Source of the DNA: Paenibacillus sp. FSL R7-0204
GTDB taxonomy: Bacteria; Bacillota; Bacilli; Paenibacillales; Paenibacillaceae
NCBI RefSeq assembly: GCF_038002225.1
Contig: NZ_JBBOCA010000001.1
Coordinates: forward strand, 1,178,001 to 1,242,000
Reading direction: 5' to 3'
Length of the DNA stretch: 64,000 bases
A model generated the notes under the pieces. That model searched no databases. It saw only the letters and a program-made list of their open reading frames with translations, and was not told where the DNA came from. Positions 36,451 to 46,131 of this stretch are shown here, in pieces (position 1 is the stretch's first letter; each line of letters opens with the position of its first letter). Position numbers and translations under genes: made by a program.

Positions 36451-39400
36451 ATGCTACGTACAGCCATTTGTCTTAATGGTGAGTGGGATTTCATGCCGCT
36501 CTATGACCAGCCGCGCAGCCGCGCGCTTCCAGAAAGATTGCAATACGAGGCCCGCAAAATACAGGTTCCCTCGAGCTGGCGTTACAGCTATACTGCGCCT
36601 TCGGGCAGCAAATTCGGCGAAGTCCCCGAGTATCAGTTCCAGCCCTTCGATGTGTACAGATACCCGGAGGAATGGAATGCAGCCGAAGCCGGGGTGCTTC
36701 ACCGCAGCTTTCAGGTGCCGGAGATGATGCTGGAGCAGCGGGTCATTCTGCGATTCGATGGCATTATGCAAAAAGCGGCCATCTATCTGGACCGCGAGCG
36801 GATTGCCGTCTGGGAGGACGGCTTCCTGCCCTTGCGGCTGGATATCACCGCGCTGGTGAAGCCCGGCCGGGAGCAGCATCTGCATGTGGTCTGCGGCAGC
36901 TTCGACACAGCGGTGCTTCCCTCCGGGGAGACCAAAATCACCGGGCTCTCCGGCTCCTGGTTCGGCAGAATTGCCCGGGGCATCTGGCAGGATGTCTTCC
37001 TGGAGGCCTATCCGCCAGTATGGCTGGAGGATCTTACGATCCGCACCTCTGTCCGGCAGGGAAGGCTGGAAGTGGATGCTCTGATCAGCAGCACAGAAGA
37101 GGGGCTCTCACCCGAAGGCTTGTGTGTGCTCCTGCAGGTCAGGGAGCGGAAATCCGGCGTTCTGTCCGCATTGGCAGAGCCGCCGCACCTGTCGCAGCCA
37201 CTGTCGGCCGACCGGCCGCTGCCCGTGCTTGAAGCGGAAGCCGCAGTGGCGCTTCGCCCTGCGGAGGCTGCGTCAGGGCGGCAGTTATGCGTCAATACCG
37301 GCAGCCGGGAGTGGGGCGGGGCAGCATTCAGCCTGCCCTGGCAGGAGGCCAGGCTGTGGAGCCCGGATTCCCCTGTCCTGTATGAGCTGGAGCTTGTGCT
37401 TCAATCGGACGGTGAGATTCTTGACCGCCGGAGCGAGACCTTCGGCTTCCGGGAGTTCTGGTGCGAAGGGCCGCAATTTATGCTGAACGGGATTCCCGTT
37501 AATCTGCGTGGGGACTCCTGGCATTTTCAGGGGGCGGCCCAGCAGACAGAGGACTATATCCGGGGCTGGTACCGGATGTGCCGGCAGGCGGGCATTAACA
37601 GCATCCGGCTCCATGCGCAGCCGTATCCGTCCGATTATCTGCGGATTGCCGATGAGGAGGGGATGCTGATTGTCGATGAGACGGCCATCTACGGCTCCAG
37701 CAAAAGCATGGATGCCGCCCATCCCGACTTCATCGCCAATTGCCGCGCGCATGTGCAGCGGCTGGTGCAGCGGGACAAGAATCATCCTTCGGTCATTCTG
37801 TGGAGTGTGCAGAATGAGATGCGCTGGGTGGACGGACGCGATCACTACAAGCAGCATATCCCCGGCCTGATCGGACTGATGAAGGCGCTGGATGCCACCC
37901 GCCCGGTCATGGTGGAGGGAGATAACCGTCTGGTCTCCAAGCAGCAGACCGAGGTGGAAAGCCGTCATTACAACATTGACGGCACGATCGCGCAGTGGGA
38001 CAGGAAGGTTCCGCTCACCTTCGGCGAGCATGGCGGCTGGTGGTACATTTGTCCGCAGAACAGCAGCATGTATACAGGGCTGGACGCCTACCGTGACTCA
38101 GATGCCAGTGCTGCCGGGCTGGCCCACAAGGAGCGGCTGTTCGTGGAATATGCACGGCGGCAGGGTGTCTCAGGCATCTCTACTTTTAATTTTGTTCATT
38201 ACTTCATGCGGGCGATGCCGGAGCAGGAGCTCAAGCTGCCGCAGGCTGACCTGACCACACCCGGCCCTAAACCAGCTGTAATTCCAGCCTACTCGCTTTC
38301 GCTGAACAACGGGCTGTTGCCGGAGGAGTATCCGGTCTACAGGCCTAATCCGGCTTTTGCCATTATGGCCGCGGCTTTCAAGCCGGTCACGCTGATTACT
38401 GCCGAATACAACCGCTGCTTCTTCGATGATGCGCCGGTCTCCCGCAGCTTCGATGTCTATAACGATACGCTGTCAGCGCAGCAAGTAACGGTCGAATGTG
38501 AAGTTATGCAGGGAGGGCGCAGGGTACACAGCGAGACCTTCCGCTTCCGTCATGAGCCTGCTCAGCGCCGGAGCATCCGGCTGGAGTGGATGCCGGAGCC
38601 GGTAAATGGCGAAGGAGTTGGAGCAGAAGCTGGGGCCGGAGTAGGAGCACCAGTAGGTGAAGGTGAAGCCATGCTGTCCGCCCGGCTGTTCCATGGCAGC
38701 GAGCTGATGCATGAGCTTAATGTAAGCTACCGCCTGCTGTCCGGGCGCTGCCGGACCGAGCCGGTAGAGATCGCCTTGCCCGCAGCATATATCGGCTCTG
38801 ACCGGGACTTCCAGGCGATTCACGCGCTGGTGCCCGCACTGGTCCGGGCAGAACCGGAAGCGGTAGATAAGCTTGCGGCTGGAACCCTGCTGATTGCCGG
38901 CAGCAAAATGCAGGATAAGGACGGGTCGCTGGACCGGAGACTGAGAGGATTCGTGCAGCGGGGCGGCAGGCTGCTGCTGCTGGAACAGCTTCATCTCTCT
39001 CCCGGCAGGCTGCCGCTCACCCGCAGGGAATTCATCCGCGCACATAGCGGGGATTACGGGCATCCGGTGCTCCGGGGATTAGGCGCGGAGGACCTGATGT
39101 ACTGGCATGAGGAGCTGCGCGAGGACGGGCCGCTGCCTATCATCCGGGCGGCGTTCGAGAAGCCGGTGACCGGCGACTTCACCCTGCTGCTGGAATGCAG
39201 CGCAGGGGACTTCGGAGACGGCGGCGATCTGTGGTCGCCGCTGCTGGAATACCGCAGCGGTGCGGGCATGCTCCTGGCGAATCAGCTGGAGATTATGGAT
39301 CATCTCCAGCGGGTTCCCCAGGCGCAGTTGCTGCTGCGCAGCCTGCTGCAGTATGCGGGCCGCGCGGCAGCACCGGCATCAGCCGCCATATCCGGGCCCT

Positions 39401-40812
39401 CCGCCGCTGCGGCGGCTACCGCCCCGGCTACCGACGCCGGGCCTATCGCTGCCGCCGCCGTCAAAGCTAGCGCCGCAGCCCGGCACGCAGCCCCGGCTAC
39501 CGACGCCGGGCCTATCGCTGCCGCCGCCGTCAAGGCTAGCGCCGCAGCCCGGCACGCCGCGCCGGCTACCGTATCCGCGCTGGCGCCAGCCGCGGCAAAA
39601 TCCGCTGCGGTCTGGGTCCGCAGCGACAGTCCGGCGGCAGCCTTGCTCGGCAAGCTCCGCCTGAAGGGCCACAGGCTGGACAGCGCCGCAGGCTTGTCCG
39701 GCCTGACCCCCGGCCTCCTCGTCGTGGAGGCCGGACTGCTGGGCGCGCCGGGCGCGGCGGAAGCCGTGCGCCAGGCGGCCCTGGCCGGCGGCAGCGTGCT
39801 GGTGCTGCCGGCGGAGCCCGGCGGGCAGGAGGCCCTCGCCCGCCTGCTGGACGCTCCCGTGCGTATCGTGCCGCACGGGACGTATCATCTGGCGGCGGAC
39901 TATGCGCACGCCGCCGTGCAGGGCATCAGCCCGGTCGACCTGTTCGGCTTCGACAAGGTGCATCTCTCGCCCCGGGATGTCGTCAACCGGGAGCTGGCCG
40001 GGTGCAGGCTGGAGGTGCCGGACGCGGAGGTGCTGTGCACCAGCGTGGAAGGCACAGCCTGGAAGGACTATTTCGCCGGGCAGCATACGGCGGAATACAG
40101 CCGGCTGGCGCTGGTCGAGCTTAACCGCAGCAAGGCGGCTGCTCCGGGAGCTTTTGTAATCCGGCAGGAGGCCGGAGCGGGAGAGATTCTCTGCTCGCAA
40201 CTGCTTGCCGACCCGGACAGTGACAAGAGCCTCAGGCTCTACACCCGCCTGCTCGCCAATCTCGGAGCCGCGTTTGCAGATGAGCTGCTGCTCCATGACA
40301 AGGGGGATGCGCAGTGGGCGGTGGAGGCTGCAATGACGCTGTTCTGTCCGCCGCACATCGACTACGAGGCGATGAAGGCCTACTATACAGACCCCGAATT
40401 CTCCCTGAACAATCTGGGGGAAGGCCTATATGGCTGGATGAAGAAAAAAGAACGCCGCCCGGACGGAACCTTCCTTATCCCCGCACTGGAGGGACGCCTT
40501 CTGTTCCTGAGCTGCTTCGTGCATCTGCCGGAGACGGCGGATACATCTGGAGGCGGCGGACGCCCGGGCGGAATAAGGACCGGCAGACTCCGGGTGAACT
40601 CGGCTTGCGCTTTTGACATCTATATGAACGGCAGGCTGGTGCCGGAGCCTGAACAGGAGATTACGCTGGCCAGCGGGATCAACCGCCTGATCGCCATCGT
40701 CCGGGGAGCGCAGGAGGATATCACCTTTGGCATGGTGTTCCTGAATACGGACGGCACGTATATGAATGATCTTGAGTTCCGCCTGACGATGGATGAGGTT
40801 GAGCCCAAATGA
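36451..40812 (+). CDS. Very large GH2 family glycoside hydrolase
   Basis: The 1453-residue enzyme starts with a GH2 sugar-binding jelly roll (about 1-190), an Ig-like domain (about 190-330) and a TIM barrel (about 340-640). The acid/base is Glu456 in SVQNEMRW and the nucleophile Glu526 in TFGEHGGW. An unusually long C-terminal extension of about 800 residues follows. It includes a glutamine-amidotransferase-like stretch, an Ala/Pro-rich linker with a 23-residue tandem repeat (DNA 39421-39558) and a further alpha/beta region. There is no signal peptide. GH2 covers beta-galactosidases, beta-mannosidases and beta-glucuronidases; substrate cannot be assigned. The ATG at 36451 has AAAAGGAG 7 bases ahead. 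Confidence 0.85.
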   Translation: MLRTAICLNGEWDFMPLYDQPRSRALPERLQYEARKIQVPSSWRYSYTAPSGSKFGEVPEYQFQPFDVYRYPEEWNAAEAGVLHRSFQVPEMMLEQRVILRFDGIMQKAAIYLDRERIAVWEDGFLPLRLDITALVKPGREQHLHVVCGSFDTAVLPSGETKITGLSGSWFGRIARGIWQDVFLEAYPPVWLEDLTIRTSVRQGRLEVDALISSTEEGLSPEGLCVLLQVRERKSGVLSALAEPPHLSQPLSADRPLPVLEAEAAVALRPAEAASGRQLCVNTGSREWGGAAFSLPWQEARLWSPDSPVLYELELVLQSDGEILDRRSETFGFREFWCEGPQFMLNGIPVNLRGDSWHFQGAAQQTEDYIRGWYRMCRQAGINSIRLHAQPYPSDYLRIADEEGMLIVDETAIYGSSKSMDAAHPDFIANCRAHVQRLVQRDKNHPSVILWSVQNEMRWVDGRDHYKQHIPGLIGLMKALDATRPVMVEGDNRLVSKQQTEVESRHYNIDGTIAQWDRKVPLTFGEHGGWWYICPQNSSMYTGLDAYRDSDASAAGLAHKERLFVEYARRQGVSGISTFNFVHYFMRAMPEQELKLPQADLTTPGPKPAVIPAYSLSLNNGLLPEEYPVYRPNPAFAIMAAAFKPVTLITAEYNRCFFDDAPVSRSFDVYNDTLSAQQVTVECEVMQGGRRVHSETFRFRHEPAQRRSIRLEWMPEPVNGEGVGAEAGAGVGAPVGEGEAMLSARLFHGSELMHELNVSYRLLSGRCRTEPVEIALPAAYIGSDRDFQAIHALVPALVRAEPEAVDKLAAGTLLIAGSKMQDKDGSLDRRLRGFVQRGGRLLLLEQLHLSPGRLPLTRREFIRAHSGDYGHPVLRGLGAEDLMYWHEELREDGPLPIIRAAFEKPVTGDFTLLLECSAGDFGDGGDLWSPLLEYRSGAGMLLANQLEIMDHLQRVPQAQLLLRSLLQYAGRAAAPASAAISGPSAAAAATAPATDAGPIAAAAVKASAAARHAAPATDAGPIAAAAVKASAAARHAAPATVSALAPAAAKSAAVWVRSDSPAAALLGKLRLKGHRLDSAAGLSGLTPGLLVVEAGLLGAPGAAEAVRQAALAGGSVLVLPAEPGGQEALARLLDAPVRIVPHGTYHLAADYAHAAVQGISPVDLFGFDKVHLSPRDVVNRELAGCRLEVPDAEVLCTSVEGTAWKDYFAGQHTAEYSRLALVELNRSKAAAPGAFVIRQEAGAGEILCSQLLADPDSDKSLRLYTRLLANLGAAFADELLLHDKGDAQWAVEAAMTLFCPPHIDYEAMKAYYTDPEFSLNNLGEGLYGWMKKKERRPDGTFLIPALEGRLLFLSCFVHLPETADTSGGGGRPGGIRTGRLRVNSACAFDIYMNGRLVPEPEQEITLASGINRLIAIVRGAQEDITFGMVFLNTDGTYMNDLEFRLTMDEVEPK
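39421..39558 (+). repeat. In-frame 69-bp tandem repeat, two copies, in the GH2 linker
   Basis: Copies at 39421-39489 and 39490-39558 differ at about two bases and encode 23 residues beginning APATDAGPIAAAAVKA. A partial third unit follows. Confidence 0.85.
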
Positions 40813-43349
40813 GCAAGAGCAATGGAGAGGAGCTGACCGATATGAACGCCAATGAACCAGTATCATCTGCATCATCCGTACCGTCCACATCATCCACGCC
40901 ACCCGCAGGCCCTTCCGGCCGCGCACAGAGTAACAAGGCTGTAGAACCGCCTTATGGGGTCAGTCTACTTGCGCGCACAAATGAGCTGGACCAGTATTTT
41001 ACCTTCAACGATGACGCGAGGGAGGTAGAGTTCAAGCGGCATGATATGCCGACCCCCTGGCTGAACTATTTATCCAACGGCACCTTCCATACCATGCTGT
41101 CCCATGCGGGCGGGGGGTTGTCCTTCTACAAGTCTCCGCAGATCTGGCGGATTACCCGCTACCGTTTCTTCCATCTGCCCACCGACCGCTCCGGCCCGTA
41201 TATTTACTTGCAGGATGCCGGAACAGGCAGCTACTGGTGTCCCACGTATGAGCCGGCCTTCCGGAAGCCGCAGGAGTGGCGGAGCAGCCATGGCATGGGT
41301 TATACCCGCTTTGAAGCACAGGCAGAGGAGCTGGCGGCGAAGACGGTTTATTTTGTCGGGCCCTATGAGAATTCCCTGATCTGGAATCTGACGCTGACGA
41401 ACCATAGCAGCGAAGCCAAGGAGCTGAACGTGTATGCCTACGCCGAGTTTGGGATGATGGAATTCATGCGCGAGCTGCAATGGCAATGCTATAACAAGCA
41501 TCAGGTCTCGGCGCAGTACCATGAGAAGGAAGCGCTGATCTACAAATACGGGGTGGAAAATCAGCCCAAGCCGGACGAAACCCCGCTGGTCTATATGATG
41601 TCCGATGCACCGCTCGCCGGATATGACGGAGACCGTGAAGAATTCATCGGCAGCTACCGCAGTGAATCCAATCCGGCCGCTATTGAGCAGGGGGGCTGCA
41701 CTGGATCAACGATTCTGGGAGGCGACCCCTGCGGCGCACTCCAGGTCCGGGTAAAGCTCGCGCCCGGCGAGACCCGCACCGTGAACTTTTTTCTCGGGAC
41801 AGCCATGAACGAAGCCGAGATTGAACGGGCCATCGACCATTCGCGGGAGGCGGATTTTGTCACCCGTTCCTATGCGGCGCTTCAGGAGAACTGGGAGCAT
41901 TATCTCGGGGCCTGGAATTGTGAGCTGCCGGATCAGGATGCGCAGCGTATGCTCAACACCTGGAATCCGTACCAGTCGCAGCGGAATTTCCTTTTCTCGC
42001 GCAATATTTCGTATTATGCCACCGGCACCTTCCGGGGCGTAGGCTACCGGGATACCGCTCAGGATATTCTGGCAGTCGTACCGTACGGTCCCGAGGCAGC
42101 CAAGGATAAAGTCCGCCTGCTCCTGGGGCAGCAGTATCAGGACGGGCATGTGAATCATTACTTTTTCCCTAATGAGGGCTGGGACCCGGTCACCAGCATC
42201 CATTCGGATGATCACCTGTGGACAGCGCTGGCCGTATGGGACATTCTTGCCGAGACCGGAGACGCGGCATTCCTCCAGGAAAATATTCCGTTCTATGACG
42301 GCGGTGAAGCGCCGCTCTATGATCATTTGAAGCGGGCGGTGGACTTCACCGTCTCCAATCTGGGGCCGAACGGCTTCCCGCTGATGCTGCGCTCGGACTG
42401 GAATGACCAGCTTTTCCGCGTATGCCGTGAGGGCAGAGGGGAGAGCATCTGGACAGCGATGCAGTTCGGGACGGTGCTGCTGCGCATGAAGGATTTGGCG
42501 GCGGCCTCCGGTTACCCGGAGCATGCGGCGGACTATGACCGGCTCTACGGGGAGCAGAAGCAACTCGTGAACACGCTGGGCTGGGACGGGCAATGGTTCC
42601 GGCGGGCGGTGATGGATGACGGGCGGTATCTGGGGACCGCTGAGCATGAGGAGGCCCAGATCTGGCTCAATGCCCAGACCTGGGCGACCCTGTCCGGGAT
42701 GGCCGAGTCTGACAAGGGACTGAAGGCGATGGACAGTGTGCGTGACATTCTCGATACTGAGCTGGGCATCCGAAAACTGCACCCGTCCATCACCACCTTC
42801 CCCGATCCCGCCGATCCGCTAACCAACTATAACAAAGGAACCGGGGAGAACGGGGCCGTCTTCTGCCACGCCAATACCTGGGCAATTATTGCGGAGTGCA
42901 TGCTGGGCAGAGGGGACCAGGCGTACAAATATTACCGCCAGCTCATCCCGAACATCGCCATGGAGCAGGCCGGAATCTGGCGCTACAAAGCGGAGCCGTA
43001 TGTCTACGCCTCGAACCTGTTCGGGCCGGAGTCCGACAGATTCGGTCTGGCGAATGTATCCTGGCTGACGGGGACCGCCGCGTGGATGTATGTAGCCGCT
43101 ACGCAGTACATTATGGGCATCAAGCCGGTGCTGGCCGGACTGTCCATTAACCCGTGCATCCCGTCTTCCTGGGAGGGCTTCTCGGTCACCCGGCGCTTCC
43201 GGGGCTGTGAGTATGAGATTACCGTGAAGAATAACAGCCATGTCTGCTCAGGCGTCCGGGAAATCCGGGTTGACGGCGAACGGCTCGAAGGAACAGTCAT
43301 ACCCGCGTACCCGCACAAGCAATCAGTGAAAGTGGAGGTCATATTATAA
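40809..43349 (+). CDS. GH94-type inverting glycoside phosphorylase
   Basis: The 846-residue protein has the GH94 layout: an N-terminal beta-sandwich (WLNYLSNGTFHTMLSHAGGGLSFYK, TRYRFFHLPTDRSGPYIYLQD), a linker helix region and an (alpha/alpha)6 barrel. The barrel holds TFRGVGYRDTAQDIL and the catalytic Asp in LRSDWNDQL. GH94 enzymes phosphorolyse beta-linked disaccharides such as cellobiose, chitobiose or laminaribiose to a sugar 1-phosphate. There is no signal peptide. The ATG at 40809 overlaps the GH2 stop (ATGA); a second ATG at 40842 has a better GGAGAGGAG site and would shorten a Ser/Pro-rich leader that family members lack. Paired with GH2, it implies intracellular breakdown of a beta-linked oligosaccharide. 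Confidence 0.88.
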   Translation: MSKSNGEELTDMNANEPVSSASSVPSTSSTPPAGPSGRAQSNKAVEPPYGVSLLARTNELDQYFTFNDDAREVEFKRHDMPTPWLNYLSNGTFHTMLSHAGGGLSFYKSPQIWRITRYRFFHLPTDRSGPYIYLQDAGTGSYWCPTYEPAFRKPQEWRSSHGMGYTRFEAQAEELAAKTVYFVGPYENSLIWNLTLTNHSSEAKELNVYAYAEFGMMEFMRELQWQCYNKHQVSAQYHEKEALIYKYGVENQPKPDETPLVYMMSDAPLAGYDGDREEFIGSYRSESNPAAIEQGGCTGSTILGGDPCGALQVRVKLAPGETRTVNFFLGTAMNEAEIERAIDHSREADFVTRSYAALQENWEHYLGAWNCELPDQDAQRMLNTWNPYQSQRNFLFSRNISYYATGTFRGVGYRDTAQDILAVVPYGPEAAKDKVRLLLGQQYQDGHVNHYFFPNEGWDPVTSIHSDDHLWTALAVWDILAETGDAAFLQENIPFYDGGEAPLYDHLKRAVDFTVSNLGPNGFPLMLRSDWNDQLFRVCREGRGESIWTAMQFGTVLLRMKDLAAASGYPEHAADYDRLYGEQKQLVNTLGWDGQWFRRAVMDDGRYLGTAEHEEAQIWLNAQTWATLSGMAESDKGLKAMDSVRDILDTELGIRKLHPSITTFPDPADPLTNYNKGTGENGAVFCHANTWAIIAECMLGRGDQAYKYYRQLIPNIAMEQAGIWRYKAEPYVYASNLFGPESDRFGLANVSWLTGTAAWMYVAATQYIMGIKPVLAGLSINPCIPSSWEGFSVTRRFRGCEYEITVKNNSHVCSGVREIRVDGERLEGTVIPAYPHKQSVKVEVIL

Positions 43350-43415
43350 CAGCAGGCTTCCTGTATAGACAGAGTCTAAGTTAGATTCAGAGTATACAAG
43401 CAGTATATAAAAATC

Positions 43416-43456
43416 GTCCCGCTAACGGCCTTAGCAGCGCCCCGGCGGGACTTTTT
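43416..43456 (+). terminator. Terminator of the GH2/GH94 operon
   Basis: GTCCCGC and GCGGGAC arms are followed by TTTTT. Confidence 0.85.
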
Positions 43457-43729
43457 GTTAGTGTTCAACGACAGCCGGTTGATGCAACCAGGAACTACGC
43501 AGCTTGGAACTGGCCCTATGAAACCGTTGGATCAATGAAGTGCAGAAGTGCACCTGATTTCGCAGGTGAACCAGAAGTTACTGTTAATGACGTTAAACAA
43601 ATTCATCCTTCTATTAACCTCAGTAACCTTAACCTCATTAACTCCACCTCTTCCCAAGCACGTTCAATAACCTCCCTAACCCTTTCTCCAGGCCAACCCT
43701 CTTTCCCGAAAATCAGGCTTGCCCCCGGG
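43457..43729. other. Intergenic stretch without recognisable content
   Basis: About 270 bases after the GH94 terminator. It has runs such as TTAACCTCAGTAACCTTAACC but no gene or convincing element. Confidence 0.4.
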
Positions 43730-43757
43730 TTTACTTTTACGCCTTGCGTGGTATAGT
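43730..43757 (+). promoter_or_regulatory. Weak candidate promoter upstream of the P1B4 ATPase
   Basis: TTTACT and TATAGT are 16 bases apart. If used, the Fur-like box and hairpin lie in the 5' leader. Confidence 0.3.
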
Positions 43758-43804
43758 ATAGGTATAAGTTGCATGAAGGAAATATAGTTGCTCTATTGCA
43801 ACAA

Positions 43805-43819
43805 TGATTATCATTCTCA
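43805..43819 (+). promoter_or_regulatory. Fur-family box
   Basis: TGATTATCATTCTCA matches the 7-1-7 Fur consensus TGATAATnATTATCA at 12 of 14 positions. A related half-site, CATTCTCA, recurs near 43923. A PerR or Fur protein could bind; Fur fits better by sequence. Confidence 0.55.
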
Positions 43820-43860
43820 TTTATCTCCAGTCATTATCCTCAACAACCATACCTATTCAA

Positions 43861-43891
43861 CATGCTGTCCCGGCGATGCCGGGGCAGCATG
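43861..43891 (+). promoter_or_regulatory. 14-bp leader hairpin before the P1B4 ATPase
   Basis: CATGCTGTCCCGGC and GCCGGGGCAGCATG pair over 14 bp with one G-U and a 3-base loop. TGTCATTTT follows. It is about 80 bases upstream of the start codon and could act as an attenuator or as a terminator of upstream transcription. Confidence 0.65.
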
Positions 43892-43970
43892 TGTCATTTT
43901 AAGGGTGTTAATAATGGCTCTCATTCTCAAGTGTGCGCTTAACCAAAACCATTCAGGAAGGTGATTTATT

Positions 43971-45926
43971 ATGCAAGCAACCTCGAAATCAATGCCCAAA
44001 TCCATAGCGCGTCAAGGAGGGGCGCAGCAGCCCCGGACTCCGGGACCGCGCCGCTTCGATCCGTTGGCGATGCTCAGCAACTCCGAAATGCAGGCCGCTC
44101 TGGGGAGCGGGCTGATTATGCTGGCAGCCTGGGCTACCAGCGGCTGGTCGGAGGTCTTATCCGTAATTCTCTACGTGATCTCTTATACACTGGGCGGCTG
44201 GATGAAGGCGAAGGAAGGCGTGGAGACGCTGGTCAAAGAGCGTGACCTGGATGTCAACCTGCTGATGATCGCTGCAGCGCTGGGTGCCGCCTCCATCGGG
44301 TACTGGAATGAAGGGGCGATGCTGATCTTCATCTTTGCCCTGAGCGGAGCGCTGGAGAGCTACACGATGGAGCGCAGCAAAAAGGATATCTCCGCCCTGC
44401 TGGCCCTCAAGCCTGCTACCGCCGTGCGCATTGAGCAGGGAGCGATGAGTGAGGTTACCATTGATCAGCTCGTGTTGGGCGATCTGCTGCTGGTCCGTCC
44501 GGGTGAGCTGGTTCCCGCTGACGGTAAGGTATGCCGGGGGGAATCCTCTGTGAATCAGGCCTCCATCACGGGAGAATCGCTTCCCGTAGACAAAGCTGCC
44601 GGCAGTGAAGTATTCGCAGGTACCGTCAATGGAGAAGGTCCCCTCTATATAGAAGTGACGAAGACTGCCGAGAATACACTGTTCGCCAAAATCATCCGCA
44701 TGGTGGAAGAGGCGGAGAACGAAGTGCCGGATTCGCAGCGTTTTATCAAACGGCTGGAATCCGTATATGCCCGGGTTGTGGTGGCTGCCACAGTACTGCT
44801 GATCACCCTGCCGCCGTTTGTGCTGGACTGGAGCTGGAGCAATACGTTCTATAAGGCAATGGTCTTCCTGGTTGTGGCGTCCCCGTGTGCGCTGGTATCC
44901 TCAATCATGCCCGCCATGCTGTCGGCTATCTCCAAGAGCGCCCGCAAAGGCATCCTGTTCAAAGGCGGGGTTCATCTGGAGAATATGGCGCGGACCTCGG
45001 TCGTTGCTTTTGACAAAACAGGTACCCTGACGGAAGGCATTCCGCAGGTCACGGACTTCATCGCCGGAGAAGGGTATGTGCGGGAAGAGCTGCTGGCCGT
45101 GAGCGCCTCGATCGAGAAGCTGTCGGGGCATCCGCTGGCAGAGGCCATTGTCGCGCTTGCGGAAGCGGAGCAAATCGGACTGCGGGATATTGAAGAGAGC
45201 CAGTCGGTTACCGGCTGGGGAATTGAAGGCGTCATAGACGGCCAGCTGTGGCGGATCGGCAAGTCCAATCTGCTGGATGAAGCGGCAGGTGCGGCTACGG
45301 ACCATTGGATGGCTCTGCGCAGCAGTCTGGAACAGGACGGCAAAACGGTATCGCTGATCCTTGCCGGAGAGACCATCGCCGGAATGATTGCCCTGCAGGA
45401 CACCGTTCGCCCCCAGGCGGCGGCTGCCGTGCGCAAGCTGCATGATCTGGGGATCAAGGTAGCGATGCTGACCGGAGACCGCGAGGCTACAGCCCGGGTA
45501 ATCGCGGGGCAGAGCGGCGTTGATCTTGTGTTCGCGGGACTTTTGCCGGAAGATAAGGTATCGCACGTCAAGGCGCTTCGGGAGCAATACGGTCATGTCA
45601 TCATGGTAGGCGACGGGGTGAATGATGCACCTGCACTCGCTACCGCAACGGTTGGCATGGGCATGGGGATGAAGGGCAGCGGGGCTGCCCTGGAGATTGC
45701 CGATGTGGTGCTGATGAATGACAACATTGAAGAGATTGCCGGGACGATTGCCCTGGCGCGCCGGACACAGCGGATTGTGAAGCAGAATATGATTTTTGCG
45801 GTAACGGTCATTGCCACCTTGATGATCAGCAACTTTGTGCAGGGGATTGCGCTGCCGTTCGGGGTCGTCGGGCATGAGGGAAGCACGATTCTCGTCATCC
45901 TTAACGGCTTGCGTCTGCTGCGTTAG
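43971..45926 (+). CDS. pfeT: P1B4-type metal ATPase, probable Fe(II) exporter (PfeT-like)
   Basis: The 651-residue heavy-metal P-type ATPase has no N-terminal metal-binding domain. The metal site in membrane helix 4 is SPC (Ser304-Pro305-Cys306) instead of CPC, the mark of the P1B4 group. ITGESLP, DKTGT with phosphorylated Asp348, SGHPLAE and GDGVNDAPAL are all intact. The Bacillus subtilis homologue PfeT exports ferrous iron and is PerR-controlled. GGAAGGTGA precedes the ATG at 43971. The Fur-like box and the redox genes downstream fit an iron/peroxide role; cobalt or zinc export cannot be excluded. Confidence 0.82.
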   Translation: MQATSKSMPKSIARQGGAQQPRTPGPRRFDPLAMLSNSEMQAALGSGLIMLAAWATSGWSEVLSVILYVISYTLGGWMKAKEGVETLVKERDLDVNLLMIAAALGAASIGYWNEGAMLIFIFALSGALESYTMERSKKDISALLALKPATAVRIEQGAMSEVTIDQLVLGDLLLVRPGELVPADGKVCRGESSVNQASITGESLPVDKAAGSEVFAGTVNGEGPLYIEVTKTAENTLFAKIIRMVEEAENEVPDSQRFIKRLESVYARVVVAATVLLITLPPFVLDWSWSNTFYKAMVFLVVASPCALVSSIMPAMLSAISKSARKGILFKGGVHLENMARTSVVAFDKTGTLTEGIPQVTDFIAGEGYVREELLAVSASIEKLSGHPLAEAIVALAEAEQIGLRDIEESQSVTGWGIEGVIDGQLWRIGKSNLLDEAAGAATDHWMALRSSLEQDGKTVSLILAGETIAGMIALQDTVRPQAAAAVRKLHDLGIKVAMLTGDREATARVIAGQSGVDLVFAGLLPEDKVSHVKALREQYGHVIMVGDGVNDAPALATATVGMGMGMKGSGAALEIADVVLMNDNIEEIAGTIALARRTQRIVKQNMIFAVTVIATLMISNFVQGIALPFGVVGHEGSTILVILNGLRLLR

Positions 45927-46032
45927 AAGCCGGTACAATGGAGGGAGCAGCAGAATATGTGCCCCCGCTTATTTTAAATTGCTTAAAATTGAATTGTTCA
46001 CAAAAAGGAGCGTTTACAACGGTTCTGGCATA

Positions 46033-46061
46033 TTGACAACTCCCCTTGAGGTGATCATAAT
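46033..46061 (+). promoter_or_regulatory. Promoter of the thioredoxin reductase gene
   Basis: TTGACA and CATAAT are separated by 17 bases, about 70 bases ahead of the start codon. Confidence 0.65.
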
Positions 46062-46071
46062 AAATACTAGA

Positions 46072-46086
46072 TTATAATTATTTTAA
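46072..46086 (+). promoter_or_regulatory. PerR box
   Basis: TTATAATTATTTTAA differs from the PerR consensus TTATAATnATTATAA at one position. It lies 10 bases after the -10, over the expected transcription start, where PerR would repress until peroxide oxidises it. Confidence 0.65.
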
Positions 46087-46131
46087 ATAAGGAATGGCGT
46101 CTTTTCCGTCCATCTCAAGGGGGATATCATC

